The translations under genes were made by a program, and so were the position numbers. A DNA stretch of 64,000 nt. Source: Fidelibacterota bacterium (GTDB taxonomy: Bacteria; Fidelibacterota; UBA8477; JABMPR01). Below, one piece after another: positions 1-8,440 of this stretch. Location of the stretch: positions 1 to 64,000 of the forward strand of contig JABIFG010000207.1 of the NCBI GenBank assembly GCA_018650795.1, in the 5' to 3' direction. Under the pieces are notes generated by a model. The model saw nothing but the letters and a program-made list of their open reading frames with translations. It ran no database searches and was not told the DNA's origin. Every line of letters starts with the position of its first letter. Within the stretch, counting starts at the first letter, position 1.

Positions 1-51
1 ATCCTATTGCTTCTCATTCATATCGACCGAAAACGTATCCGCTAGATTTCG

Positions 52-2025
52 TCATTGTAGAAATAGCATCTTCCCTACCTGCATTTCCTCACCGTCAATA
101 GCCTGATAGTAATATACACCCGCCGGGGCGATCTGCTCAGATGCATCATGACCATTCCATTTCAGTAGGGCAGGTCCTTTTAATTTTGATGACAGATCAT
201 AAGTCTGAATTTCTCTACCCAGTAGATCAAAAATGATCAATTGAAGCCTATCTGCCTGATTGATTTGAATCGGGATTCTGGTCGAGCTGTTAAAAGGATT
301 GGGATAATTTTGACCGAGAATAAAATTATTGGGCAATTCAGTTTCTGTCCAGGCTGAGTCCAGGAAAAATTCCATAAATCTTAAATTGAATCCAGCTTCA
401 AAAATCTCAAATGTCAATACATGGCTACCTGCACTTATTGAGATATCATCTAAGTGAATAGCTTGCCAGTTCTGCCACCCGCCCGTAATAGGGGTTTCGA
501 TGGTTTGATTTATCTGCTGTCCATCAATATATAGTCGCAAATAGCCTGAGCTACTCGGACTGGCAACTTCAATTTCGAGGCTATAGCTACCACCCTGTTC
601 AGCATTTAAAGTATATCGAAGCCACTCTCCATCCTCAGTGAAACCAACACTTGGAGTTCCGCTTTGACCTAGCTCGATATCTACGCCATCATTTCTGTAC
701 TGGTACCCAGAATTCCACGCTGTATAATTATCCCAATGAACGGTTTGATAGACATTGTCGTTGTATGCAATACCTTGATTTCCAAGGTCATAATCGGCCA
801 TTAAAATAGTTCCGGGAATAAGATGATCTTTGAAAGGTTTGCTCTGGATATTGTAATCCGGGTCAAAAAGTGAGGCAACCACTCCAGGTCGCAAAGTACA
901 GTTTTCGGTTTTAAGATTTTCAGCCAGCTCCATCAATATGGCTTCAGCGACAGATGGAGAGGGTTTATTATTTCCAGTTCTCCAATAGTCCCTCAGCTGA
1001 TTATAAGCTGCTGGTCTCGCAGCTGAGTATGGACTAGTAATCGTATCCACTTTTTTGGTGGTCCACCAACACCAACCTACATTGTTTTCCTCAAAAAGCT
1101 GTACGGCATCATGAAACCAGGCATTAGAATTCTCACCAGTTTCACTCATCCACAATGGAACATCGTAGGCATCTCGCATATTCAGATAGCTGTTTATGGA
1201 TCCCAGACTATTTGTACTCCAATATTTGTGAAAACTATAGCCCATATTGTCATCAAAAGGTGGCGTGAGCCCATTAAAGTCTGTGGCGTACCAATTGCCC
1301 TCAATGAATAATATATGATTTATGTCCACAGCACGGATAACTGTAGTCAGATCCATATAAAGTCTTCTAAAGTCTTGCAGGCTAACACCCTCTGCTAAAA
1401 CCGGTTCATTTAAAAGATCATAACCACCAATCCAGGGCTCATCAGCATAGCGGGTAGCAATGGCTTCCCAAATCATCATTGTATGCGTTTTATTTGAATC
1501 CGCCAACCACAAACGAGCCGTCCCGTCGCTATCGCTGATGGGTCCATGATTTTGTCCACCAGGGGCGCAGTGCATATCCAGAACCACATGCATCCCTACC
1601 TCTGAACACCAGGCGATGAGTGAATCTGTTACTTCAAAACCCCATTCGTTTGGAACCCCCCTGGCATGTGAGAACATATTGTAATGAAAAGGCATCCTGA
1701 CATGGTCAAAGCCCCATGCTGCCAATTCATGGATATCCTCACGCGTAACATAATTCTGGTGATAGGCCGAATAAAATTGATCAGTAGCTGTTTCTCCGAT
1801 GACATCGACAATATCTGCACGAATGGTTGTTGGTGATTGGGCTTCAGTGTGGAGCATATAACCTTCAGGAACCAGCCAGCCGCCAAGCCCCATCCCCCTT
1901 TTTAAAACGCTATTTCCAGTTCCATCAACAATTCTAGTCCCATCAGCATGGACAAACCCGTCAGCTCGGGCTTCGGTAAAAAGCTGGAGTGTCATGAGCA
2001 AGATGAGGAGAATCAGTCTTATCAT
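52..2025 (-). CDS. Secreted GH5 beta-glucanase with CBM6 and C-terminal sorting domain
   Basis: Predicted surface or secreted glucanase of 657 residues. A signal peptide covers about residues 1-21. The GH5 (clan GH-A) barrel spans about 30-380 and carries the GLGGW(L/V)PEGYM block seen in exo-beta-1,3-glucanase-like GH5 proteins. The likely acid/base is Glu207 in LLNEP and the likely nucleophile is Glu295 in WMSETGE. A CBM6-like beta-sandwich spans about 405-556, and a type IX-style sorting module containing NYPNPFN occupies about 565-657. The start codon overlaps the stop of the upstream GH16 gene by four bases (ATGA), so translation is probably coupled. It is the last gene visible in a long minus-strand operon that may continue past position 52. 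The catalytic domain is clearly related to the one at 36561-38663. The GH5 subfamily and exact linkage (beta-1,3, beta-1,4 or mixed) are inferred. Confidence 0.85.
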   Translation of the reverse strand: MIRLILLILLMTLQLFTEARADGFVHADGTRIVDGTGNSVLKRGMGLGGWLVPEGYMLHTEAQSPTTIRADIVDVIGETATDQFYSAYHQNYVTREDIHELAAWGFDHVRMPFHYNMFSHARGVPNEWGFEVTDSLIAWCSEVGMHVVLDMHCAPGGQNHGPISDSDGTARLWLADSNKTHTMMIWEAIATRYADEPWIGGYDLLNEPVLAEGVSLQDFRRLYMDLTTVIRAVDINHILFIEGNWYATDFNGLTPPFDDNMGYSFHKYWSTNSLGSINSYLNMRDAYDVPLWMSETGENSNAWFHDAVQLFEENNVGWCWWTTKKVDTITSPYSAARPAAYNQLRDYWRTGNNKPSPSVAEAILMELAENLKTENCTLRPGVVASLFDPDYNIQSKPFKDHLIPGTILMADYDLGNQGIAYNDNVYQTVHWDNYTAWNSGYQYRNDGVDIELGQSGTPSVGFTEDGEWLRYTLNAEQGGSYSLEIEVASPSSSGYLRLYIDGQQINQTIETPITGGWQNWQAIHLDDISISAGSHVLTFEIFEAGFNLRFMEFFLDSAWTETELPNNFILGQNYPNPFNSSTRIPIQINQADRLQLIIFDLLGREIQTYDLSSKLKGPALLKWNGHDASEQIAPAGVYYYQAIDGEEMQVGKMLFLQ

Positions 2026-3560
2026 TTTATGAGCAGGATTTTCTTTTGAATGATGTGGCCGTTGAACTGAAAGCGAGCGAGATAGATACCACTGTTGAGA
2101 TTATTTGCTGACCAAACTAAACGGTGTTCACCCTGGCTGTGAAAATCTGACACTAACTCTGTGACCAATTGCCCCCTTAGATCCAGAATATCAATGGAGA
2201 CAAAGGCAGATTCCTGTAAAGTGAAGGCAAAGGTGGTTTCGCTATTAAATGGATTTGGATAATTGTTAATTTCAATCAAAGCGGAACGCTCAGGCATGTT
2301 ATCAATGCCAGTTCCGAATATTGGCGGTCCATAAATATTATCATAATAGCAGTTACTCACCATGCCACCTACCATAAACTGGATCACAATTTGATCCAGG
2401 TCCTGACGATTTACAGCATATGAAAATTCAAAATATAGAGTGGTCCACAAATTTGTTTGATCAATTGTTTGTCTCGAGATGATTTGGGTAGTGGTGGGAT
2501 CGGCCAGCTCATGGTTTTGCAATTTAAAGGTCACTTGAGTAATTGGAGACTCAGTATAAACCAGTAATGAAAAGGTATGATTCTCAATCAGATCAAGCTT
2601 CTCTGGTAAAGTTAAAAATAAATAATCATCCGGACCCGTTGCAGCCCATTCTCCAACATATGTACTACTATTTATTCCACCGGGATCGGGATTATCGACG
2701 ATAGCGGGGGCATTTGATGAGGAACCATCCCAGAGATACCAATCAAAAACGTCCCCCCCTTCAAACGAATTATACTCATGCAAATCCTGGTCTATAGGGG
2801 GTACAGTCGGATCAAAACCCTGGTCCCAAGGCTGAGTTAGACTTAGAATCATGTTACCATTGTAAAACGAAATATTGTTATGGATGAAGTCAACATTATT
2901 GCCATTGAAAGTATGGGTCGCTTTGGCCCATCTATTTTGGTCCCAGTGGGAAAAATCGTCGGTCCAGGCATGCAAGAATTTATTTTCTGACCCATAATCG
3001 CCTTCATCGGGATTGTAGTCATAATATTTGACCCAATCATAATGGGCGAATACTGGCAAAATATTCGGATCAAAAGGACCGACCCAATTGACATATATCG
3101 GTTGCCAAATATTCATCATAATTTTTTGAGAATGTACGAGCTGCTCAATGTGCAGGCCTGTTTGGCGATGAATCTCTATTCCATCAATAAACCAGGCAAC
3201 ATATTCAGGAGTCCATTCAAAGGCATAAACATGATAACCATAATGCGGGTTGAACCAAGTCTGGGCATCATACACATGGTTTACTTGACCTGGTGTAATG
3301 GTATTAAACTGAACTTCATTAAAGGCAGCCCCCAGAATTTCTACATCGATTTCGTTCCAGCCCGACCCTCCATCATTATAAGTAAAAAATGATGATAGCA
3401 TACCGCTGCCCTCTGCAGAACGCATCCGGACCTCAAAACGCCCATAGGTTAAACTCTCTAGTGTTCTTAATTCTGCCCCTCGGTAATCTTTGGCCCATAT
3501 GGAGCTTGCAAATATCAAAATCAGCAAGGATGAAAAGATATTGCCGTATAAATTTTTCAT
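2022..3560 (-). CDS. Circularly permuted GH16 lichenase (Fibrobacter type) with sorting domain
   Basis: Predicted endo-1,3-1,4-beta-glucanase, 512 residues, signal peptide about 1-23. The mature protein begins AKDYRGAELRTLE and carries the catalytic block WNEIDVEILG, with Glu70 and Glu74 as nucleophile and acid/base. The strand segment normally found at the GH16 N-terminus (FSHWDQNRWAKATHTFNGN and following) lies instead at about 203-245, after the segment that normally ends the domain (WVKYYDYNP, about 176-184). This is the arrangement known from the natural circular permutant of Fibrobacter succinogenes, whose sequence it resembles closely from memory. Residues about 270-415 look like a carbohydrate-binding beta-sandwich. 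The C-terminus (about 425-512) is a YPNPFN sorting module. It sits one base after the gene at 3562 and overlaps the GH5 gene by four bases. Confidence 0.9.
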   Translation of the reverse strand: MKNLYGNIFSSLLILIFASSIWAKDYRGAELRTLESLTYGRFEVRMRSAEGSGMLSSFFTYNDGGSGWNEIDVEILGAAFNEVQFNTITPGQVNHVYDAQTWFNPHYGYHVYAFEWTPEYVAWFIDGIEIHRQTGLHIEQLVHSQKIMMNIWQPIYVNWVGPFDPNILPVFAHYDWVKYYDYNPDEGDYGSENKFLHAWTDDFSHWDQNRWAKATHTFNGNNVDFIHNNISFYNGNMILSLTQPWDQGFDPTVPPIDQDLHEYNSFEGGDVFDWYLWDGSSSNAPAIVDNPDPGGINSSTYVGEWAATGPDDYLFLTLPEKLDLIENHTFSLLVYTESPITQVTFKLQNHELADPTTTQIISRQTIDQTNLWTTLYFEFSYAVNRQDLDQIVIQFMVGGMVSNCYYDNIYGPPIFGTGIDNMPERSALIEINNYPNPFNSETTFAFTLQESAFVSIDILDLRGQLVTELVSDFHSQGEHRLVWSANNLNSGIYLARFQFNGHIIQKKILLIK

Positions 3561-3561
3561 T

Positions 3562-4767
3562 TTATTCGTCCCCAGTCCAGCGTGTTTGAATTTGATTATA
3601 GGCCATTCGTGATGTCACAATTACAGCATCTCCGTCCTGGGAGAGTTTCATGATCCCAAACCATTCTTCGATATCATCAGGGTCTTGTGTATATGAATCT
3701 TCCAGACCGAATTTCCACCAGGCATCCAGATATTCATGAATTATGACCCCAGCCAGAGGTGCTATGCTACTCTCAGCATCATCCAGATTCTGGATTAGAC
3801 CCTGGGCCTGTTCCTCCTCAGTATTTCCCCCATAACCATAATTTGGTGGCCCAGTTGATGGAACTCCAGGAGAAACACTTAGACCTGTCTCTGTGATGAG
3901 CAATGGTTTATCAGGTACCATGTTCTTTAGGTACTCTAACCAGCCCTGAAATATTGTGCCTGAAGAACTGCCTGTAGGAGGATCCTCCAGATAGTAATCG
4001 ACTGCATAGGAATAGGCGTTGTGGCTACGAAAATCAAGAAAGGGGGTGTCGATAATTTCTGCAGTTCGAATATCATTTGCATAAGTAGTCAGCGGCACAA
4101 CATCAAATAGCTGGGAGTAATAGCTCTTCGTATGATCTGCCATTTCAGCTAAAAATGCCTCTGTAGCTGTTAGTGTTGTATCCGTGGCAATAAATTCTCC
4201 CACATATGAATTAATGGACGGATTCAGGAGATTGGTGGACAGAATGCTCTGTTCACTCAATTCATTACCAACCACAAAAGCAAGTAATGGGGGTACCGTA
4301 CCATCAGTACCCATAAACATCCGCTGGATTACTTCACGGATATATTGTTTTGATGATTCCTTGAAGGTTTCATTTTGAAAATTTTCCACCTCACCATCAA
4401 ACCAGATAGTTTGTACAATATTCAGGGACCCTGTTTCCTGAATCACCTCATAACAATATTGTGGGGCACTCCACAGTCTGATTGTATTGGCACCCAGGGC
4501 AACAATATTGTCGATGTCCTCATTCACCCACATCTGAAGATCGGCGGGTAAGGGATGCCTAGATTCAACTTCCCAGGGGATATATCCGGGATAACCCACA
4601 ACGTAAACCACACCCCGAATATCCAGCGGATTTCCATTTAACAAGATATGATTTGAGTCTACCGAAAAAGCTGTTAGATCTGTTTGGGGGGTATTGGCTT
4701 CCTGACAACCTATTATTGAGGTGATCAGGATTAGAAAAATGATCTGTCTCTTATTTATTTTCATCAT
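3562..4767 (-). CDS. Clan GH-A glycosidase lipoprotein, family unassigned
   Basis: Lipoprotein of 401 residues with lipobox IIGC at Cys21. The rest resembles a TIM-barrel glycosidase of clan GH-A: an early GNPLDIRGV strand as in GH2/GH5-type barrels, a probable acid/base in VVGNE (Glu169) and a probable nucleophile in LLITETG (Glu293). It probably acts on beta-glucan fragments in the periplasm or on the outer membrane, inferred from its place between two GH16 genes. I cannot name the family; GH2-like, GH5-like and GH158-like assignments are all possible. The spacing of one base to the permuted GH16 gene and 48 bases from the laminarinase gene supports co-transcription. Confidence 0.7.
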   Translation of the reverse strand: MMKINKRQIIFLILITSIIGCQEANTPQTDLTAFSVDSNHILLNGNPLDIRGVVYVVGYPGYIPWEVESRHPLPADLQMWVNEDIDNIVALGANTIRLWSAPQYCYEVIQETGSLNIVQTIWFDGEVENFQNETFKESSKQYIREVIQRMFMGTDGTVPPLLAFVVGNELSEQSILSTNLLNPSINSYVGEFIATDTTLTATEAFLAEMADHTKSYYSQLFDVVPLTTYANDIRTAEIIDTPFLDFRSHNAYSYAVDYYLEDPPTGSSSGTIFQGWLEYLKNMVPDKPLLITETGLSVSPGVPSTGPPNYGYGGNTEEEQAQGLIQNLDDAESSIAPLAGVIIHEYLDAWWKFGLEDSYTQDPDDIEEWFGIMKLSQDGDAVIVTSRMAYNQIQTRWTGDE

Positions 4768-4815
4768 GAGATACTGGCAATAGACATAATATCACTACGG
4801 GACACTAAATTTTCC

Positions 4816-5829
4816 CTACTGGAAAACTCGTACATAATCAACGAGCATTGCCTGAGGAAAGCTGGTTGATTGGTCCGGATCACCAGCCCAGGGTCCGCCC
4901 AGAGCAACATTTAAAATGATGTGAAAGTCCTGATCAAAGGGTGCTGGCCAATCACCACCTATGCTATACCAATCAGTGAGGGTCTGGTAATGATTTCCAT
5001 CTACATACCATCTAAGCTCGCCTTCCTCCCACTCCAGAGTGAACAGATGAAAGTCGTCTGAAAAATCTCCCTGGGATAATTGATAGGAGCTTCCAGATTG
5101 ACTATTATTTGGTGGATTGCTACCATAATGAATGGTACCATGGACAACATCTGGATTATGGCCCACCAGCTCCATAATATCCATCTCACCACTTACAGGC
5201 CAGCCACCATAAACCGACTGGGTGGGCATCATCCAGATTGCCGGCCAAAGCCCTTGGCCAAAAGGAAGTTTAGCCCGGATATCAAAACGACCGTAGGTCC
5301 AATCCCCTTTCCAGGCAGTGTTCATCCTGGCAGATGTATAGGCCGGATTGTTTACATCGAAAGGGTTAGCTTTGCGCAAAACAATATTCAGATTTCCTGC
5401 ATGAATAAAAGAATGTGCGGGATCATCAGAATAGGATTGGAGCTCATTATTGACATATGCCGGCCACCAGTTCTCGTGGTTCCACTTGTCCAGTTCAATA
5501 CTGGTACTGTTAAATTCATCATTCCAGACCAGAGTCCAACCCTCAGGAACCATTGAGGGAGAGATGCAGTTTCCATCGTCATGTGTGGCCTGTGGATCGT
5601 AATTGACGGCACTAGAGTCTGTACACCCATAGTATTGACAACTGCCATCATCCTCAGTTGCCAGGCTGTCAAAATTGAGTGCAATTACATCCATACACCC
5701 GCTAATAACCTGTGCAGGTTCATCAGAAGTATTTGGCGATGATTTGCATGCACCAATCACTAGGAGTAGAGCAAGGATTGCTAAAGCAGGCGGATTTAAA
5801 ACTTTATTTTGACTCAAGTTTGTTCCCAT
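4816..5829 (-). CDS. GH16 laminarinase lipoprotein
   Basis: Predicted endo-beta-1,3-glucanase. I choose the ATG at 5829 (337 residues) over an in-frame TTG two codons upstream. A lipobox (VIGAC) gives lipid attachment at Cys28. Two tandem GC(T/M)D..A.N(Y/F)D..AT.DDG.C repeats follow (about 45-90), a linker type common in FCB surface proteins. The GH16 domain spans about 95-337, starting LVWNDEFN, with catalytic GEMDIMELVGH (Glu215 and Glu220) and the laminarinase-like GTIHYG and FHLFTLEW strands. It has the normal, non-permuted order, unlike its neighbour at 2022-3560. The start overlaps the foldase gene by 26 bases. Anchoring in the outer membrane, perhaps surface-exposed, is inferred. Confidence 0.9.
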   Translation of the reverse strand: MGTNLSQNKVLNPPALAILALLLVIGACKSSPNTSDEPAQVISGCMDVIALNFDSLATEDDGSCQYYGCTDSSAVNYDPQATHDDGNCISPSMVPEGWTLVWNDEFNSTSIELDKWNHENWWPAYVNNELQSYSDDPAHSFIHAGNLNIVLRKANPFDVNNPAYTSARMNTAWKGDWTYGRFDIRAKLPFGQGLWPAIWMMPTQSVYGGWPVSGEMDIMELVGHNPDVVHGTIHYGSNPPNNSQSGSSYQLSQGDFSDDFHLFTLEWEEGELRWYVDGNHYQTLTDWYSIGGDWPAPFDQDFHIILNVALGGPWAGDPDQSTSFPQAMLVDYVRVFQ

Positions 5830-7321
5830 AATCAAATATGTGATCTGTAGTAACTTGTGGGAAAGGCGGTACTACAACTGGGTAGGGAACCTTATCCTGA
5901 GCTACGAACATATCGATACGTGTGAGAGTGATATCCTCAAATGTTTTAAAATTGATGAATATCTCATCTGAGTAAGCCTGTTGGAGACTATCAACTATGG
6001 GGTTCATATGTCTTTCAATAAAGGGAATGGAATTGGAGGATTGTAACATGCTATCCGAAATTGAATAATTGATAATTTCTTTATAGATTCCAGACAAATA
6101 TTGGTCTTGCCACATTTCACCATAAGACTTTATTTCCTTACGATCTGCATAGCCCCCATCATAAGCTTCCCCGGTCACGATGTAATCTCGCAACAGATCT
6201 GCTATAGCCAATTTTACTTGATTAGCGAAGTCAGCCATTTCGAAACGTTTTTCGCGAAAAACCAGGGGGTGTCGTGAAACCAAATCAGTTAAATCTTGTA
6301 CAGTCCAATCCTTCTCATCAAATCTAAATAGCTTCTGGTCCAGATAGGAAACTTCAAATTCAGAATTATTTATTGATAAATGCTGTTTTTCTATTTCCCA
6401 AATAGCCTGATTCAACATGGAACCTTTTTCTGCCTCTTTGAGAAGATATTTCTCTGCAAGATCATCGACCAGATTGCGAAAAGTTGCTTCCTCCAGCATA
6501 AAACTTTTACCACGCATAAGTCCCGAAACATGATCATTATAAAGCTGATTACCCTTGCGTTCCTCCACTTTTGAGACAACATCATCCCACAGGGTTTGGT
6601 TACCAGTTTCGGAGAGCTGAATATTATCTTTCCAGGCAATCACTTTGAACATCAAATATTTTCCATCTTGCAACTTAAGAGGTCCTAAAACTGAACCTCT
6701 TTCCAGTGGTTGGGAATAGAGTGTATTTCTTATAATGGATTCATCGTCATCAAACCAGGTGACTTTTCTAATGTCCATTTCCTCAGTACCAAGTATCCGT
6801 GAGTAAATAGCCTCAAAACTCACTCCCTGATCAAGAAATTCTTTGGCTCCGTAGGCATAGTGAGAATCAGGAAAGGTAACAAACCCTAACTCGTACTCCC
6901 GTCTTGCGCTTAAAAAGTTATTTCTCAATTCCTCATCAGTTGTACTGACGCGATTAATTCCATAATCATATCTATATAACTGCCGCATGGCCTGTTCCCT
7001 CCTCCCCAGTATATACTGATCCAGGTGTCGGGGAGATTCGTATTCAGGCTTGGATAGGATATCGAGTGCTAAAAGTTTTTCAGCTATCAAAGAATTAAGA
7101 ACTATTTTTTTGTGGATATTATTATCGCCACGGCAGTAGGCTGGCCGGGGTGTGTATTCAACCCTGCGAATAAATTCAGATTTTGTAATGACACGATCAC
7201 CCACTCGGGCTACAACAAGGGAGTTCGGATATGGGTCAGTATCTTTTCCTCCACAGCTTACCAGCAGAAGAAAAGACACGGCCAAAACACAAAAAGATCG
7301 ATCTATCTTTTGAGTATCCAT
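5804..7321 (-). CDS. SurA/PpiC-like peptidyl-prolyl isomerase lipoprotein
   Basis: Lipoprotein of 505 residues with lipobox LLVSC near residue 23. The start VVARVGDRVITKSEFIRR matches the N-terminal chaperone module of SurA/PpiD-type foldases, and the central region resembles a rotamase fold. The long helical C-terminal half lacks an obvious second PPIase domain. Such proteins help outer-membrane proteins fold in the periplasm. Here the gene sits between the PorV-like barrel gene (21 bases upstream) and the laminarinase gene (overlapping), inside a polysaccharide operon, so a dedicated role in delivering the TonB receptor, PorV-like protein or large surface proteins is plausible but inferred. 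The isomerase active site cannot be confirmed by eye. Confidence 0.7.
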   Translation of the reverse strand: MDTQKIDRSFCVLAVSFLLLVSCGGKDTDPYPNSLVVARVGDRVITKSEFIRRVEYTPRPAYCRGDNNIHKKIVLNSLIAEKLLALDILSKPEYESPRHLDQYILGRREQAMRQLYRYDYGINRVSTTDEELRNNFLSARREYELGFVTFPDSHYAYGAKEFLDQGVSFEAIYSRILGTEEMDIRKVTWFDDDESIIRNTLYSQPLERGSVLGPLKLQDGKYLMFKVIAWKDNIQLSETGNQTLWDDVVSKVEERKGNQLYNDHVSGLMRGKSFMLEEATFRNLVDDLAEKYLLKEAEKGSMLNQAIWEIEKQHLSINNSEFEVSYLDQKLFRFDEKDWTVQDLTDLVSRHPLVFREKRFEMADFANQVKLAIADLLRDYIVTGEAYDGGYADRKEIKSYGEMWQDQYLSGIYKEIINYSISDSMLQSSNSIPFIERHMNPIVDSLQQAYSDEIFINFKTFEDITLTRIDMFVAQDKVPYPVVVPPFPQVTTDHIFDYGNKLESK

Positions 7322-7342
7322 CCGTACTTTATTATTAGCGAT

Positions 7343-8440
7343 CTAAAATTGATATGTCAATGTAAATGAGTTGGCATATCCAAGTAAACCCATTGACCTG
7401 TAAGCATAATCCAAAGCGATAGACTGGCGCCCAAATAGTTTATACTCAATGCCGCCACCCCAGGTGAAAGCAGAATATGGAAGACTTGAACCAAATAGAT
7501 TTAATTCTTCGGGGGCATTAACCAGATATAATCCTCGTATACCTGTCCTCAAAAAAAGATGAGTTCCACGAATAAATCCCATATCGTATTGAAGTCCCAT
7601 ATTGATTGATTCACTATTATTATTCGGGTGAAGCACATCCATTGCCAGCAAAAGATTATGCGTATGGGTGTATAGCGGATAAAATGAAACTCCAGCTCTA
7701 AAGATGACAGGAAGATCCCAGGATTCTGTCCGAAATTCTCCCTGTACAGCAGAATAATTTCCAGCTTCGTCAGGCAGTATATCTATAGCATTTAGCATAT
7801 CTATACCAGAGTAAGACATTTTAGAGCCATAATTTGATATGCTCATGCCTATACGCATGCCTTCTTCCTTGTTCCCTGTAGGGCTTAGGAAATCGGTAAC
7901 AATAGATACTCCAAGATCAAGTGCTAAGGCACTTGCGCCACTATGCCATATTGAAGAAGATATATATTTAGTTGATACGCCGAATGAGAACCAGTTTACA
8001 ATTGAGCGTGCATATGTGAGAGCCATGGCGTATTCGGAGGCACGATAGAATTCTTTAGTCCCATCCTGATACTGAAGGTTTGTAACCTCGATACTCCCGA
8101 AATCAACATGGTTCATACTTAATCCGATATTCCCAACACGCGGAACAGTTATTGCGACAGCAGCGTATCGATTGGCAATACCTGCAACCCAGGCCTGATC
8201 CATGACAATCAACTCTGAATGCTCCTGAAAAGCCAAGCCAGCAGGGTTCCAATATATTGATGAGATGTTGTTACCCACACTTACGTAGGCCTCACCCATT
8301 GCCACTGCGGGACCAATTCCAATTTCAAGAAAACTAGCTGCCGTAGTTCCATATCGATACGGTTTCTGAGCTATAAGGGAACTCGTTAGCATGAGTCCCA
8401 AAAGAATGAGCTTAGAATTCATTTTTATAATATTTCTCAT
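7343..8440 (-). CDS. PorV/PorQ-family outer-membrane barrel protein
   Basis: 365 residues: signal peptide (LGLMLTSSLIAQ), then FLEIGIGPAVAMGEAYVSV and the SSIYWNPAGLA block typical of the PorV/PorQ family of FadL-like barrels. Alternating beta-strands run to a C-terminal aromatic residue (TLTYQF). In type IX secretion PorV shuttles or binds cargo carrying C-terminal sorting domains; many FCB genomes carry several paralogues next to TonB receptors. The start at 8440 overlaps the stop of the upstream gene by four bases (ATGA), which favours it over the internal ATG at 8422. Being in an operon with a TonB receptor and sorting-domain enzymes suggests locus-specific cargo handling or an outer-membrane channel role; which one cannot be told from sequence. 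Confidence 0.8.
   Translation of the reverse strand: MRNIIKMNSKLILLGLMLTSSLIAQKPYRYGTTAASFLEIGIGPAVAMGEAYVSVGNNISSIYWNPAGLAFQEHSELIVMDQAWVAGIANRYAAVAITVPRVGNIGLSMNHVDFGSIEVTNLQYQDGTKEFYRASEYAMALTYARSIVNWFSFGVSTKYISSSIWHSGASALALDLGVSIVTDFLSPTGNKEEGMRIGMSISNYGSKMSYSGIDMLNAIDILPDEAGNYSAVQGEFRTESWDLPVIFRAGVSFYPLYTHTHNLLLAMDVLHPNNNSESINMGLQYDMGFIRGTHLFLRTGIRGLYLVNAPEELNLFGSSLPYSAFTWGGGIEYKLFGRQSIALDYAYRSMGLLGYANSFTLTYQF

Noticed and set aside
5080-5556. 158-codon plus-strand open frame inside the laminarinase gene
   Set aside because: It is antisense to a clear GH16 domain, has no ribosome site and no recognisable protein character.
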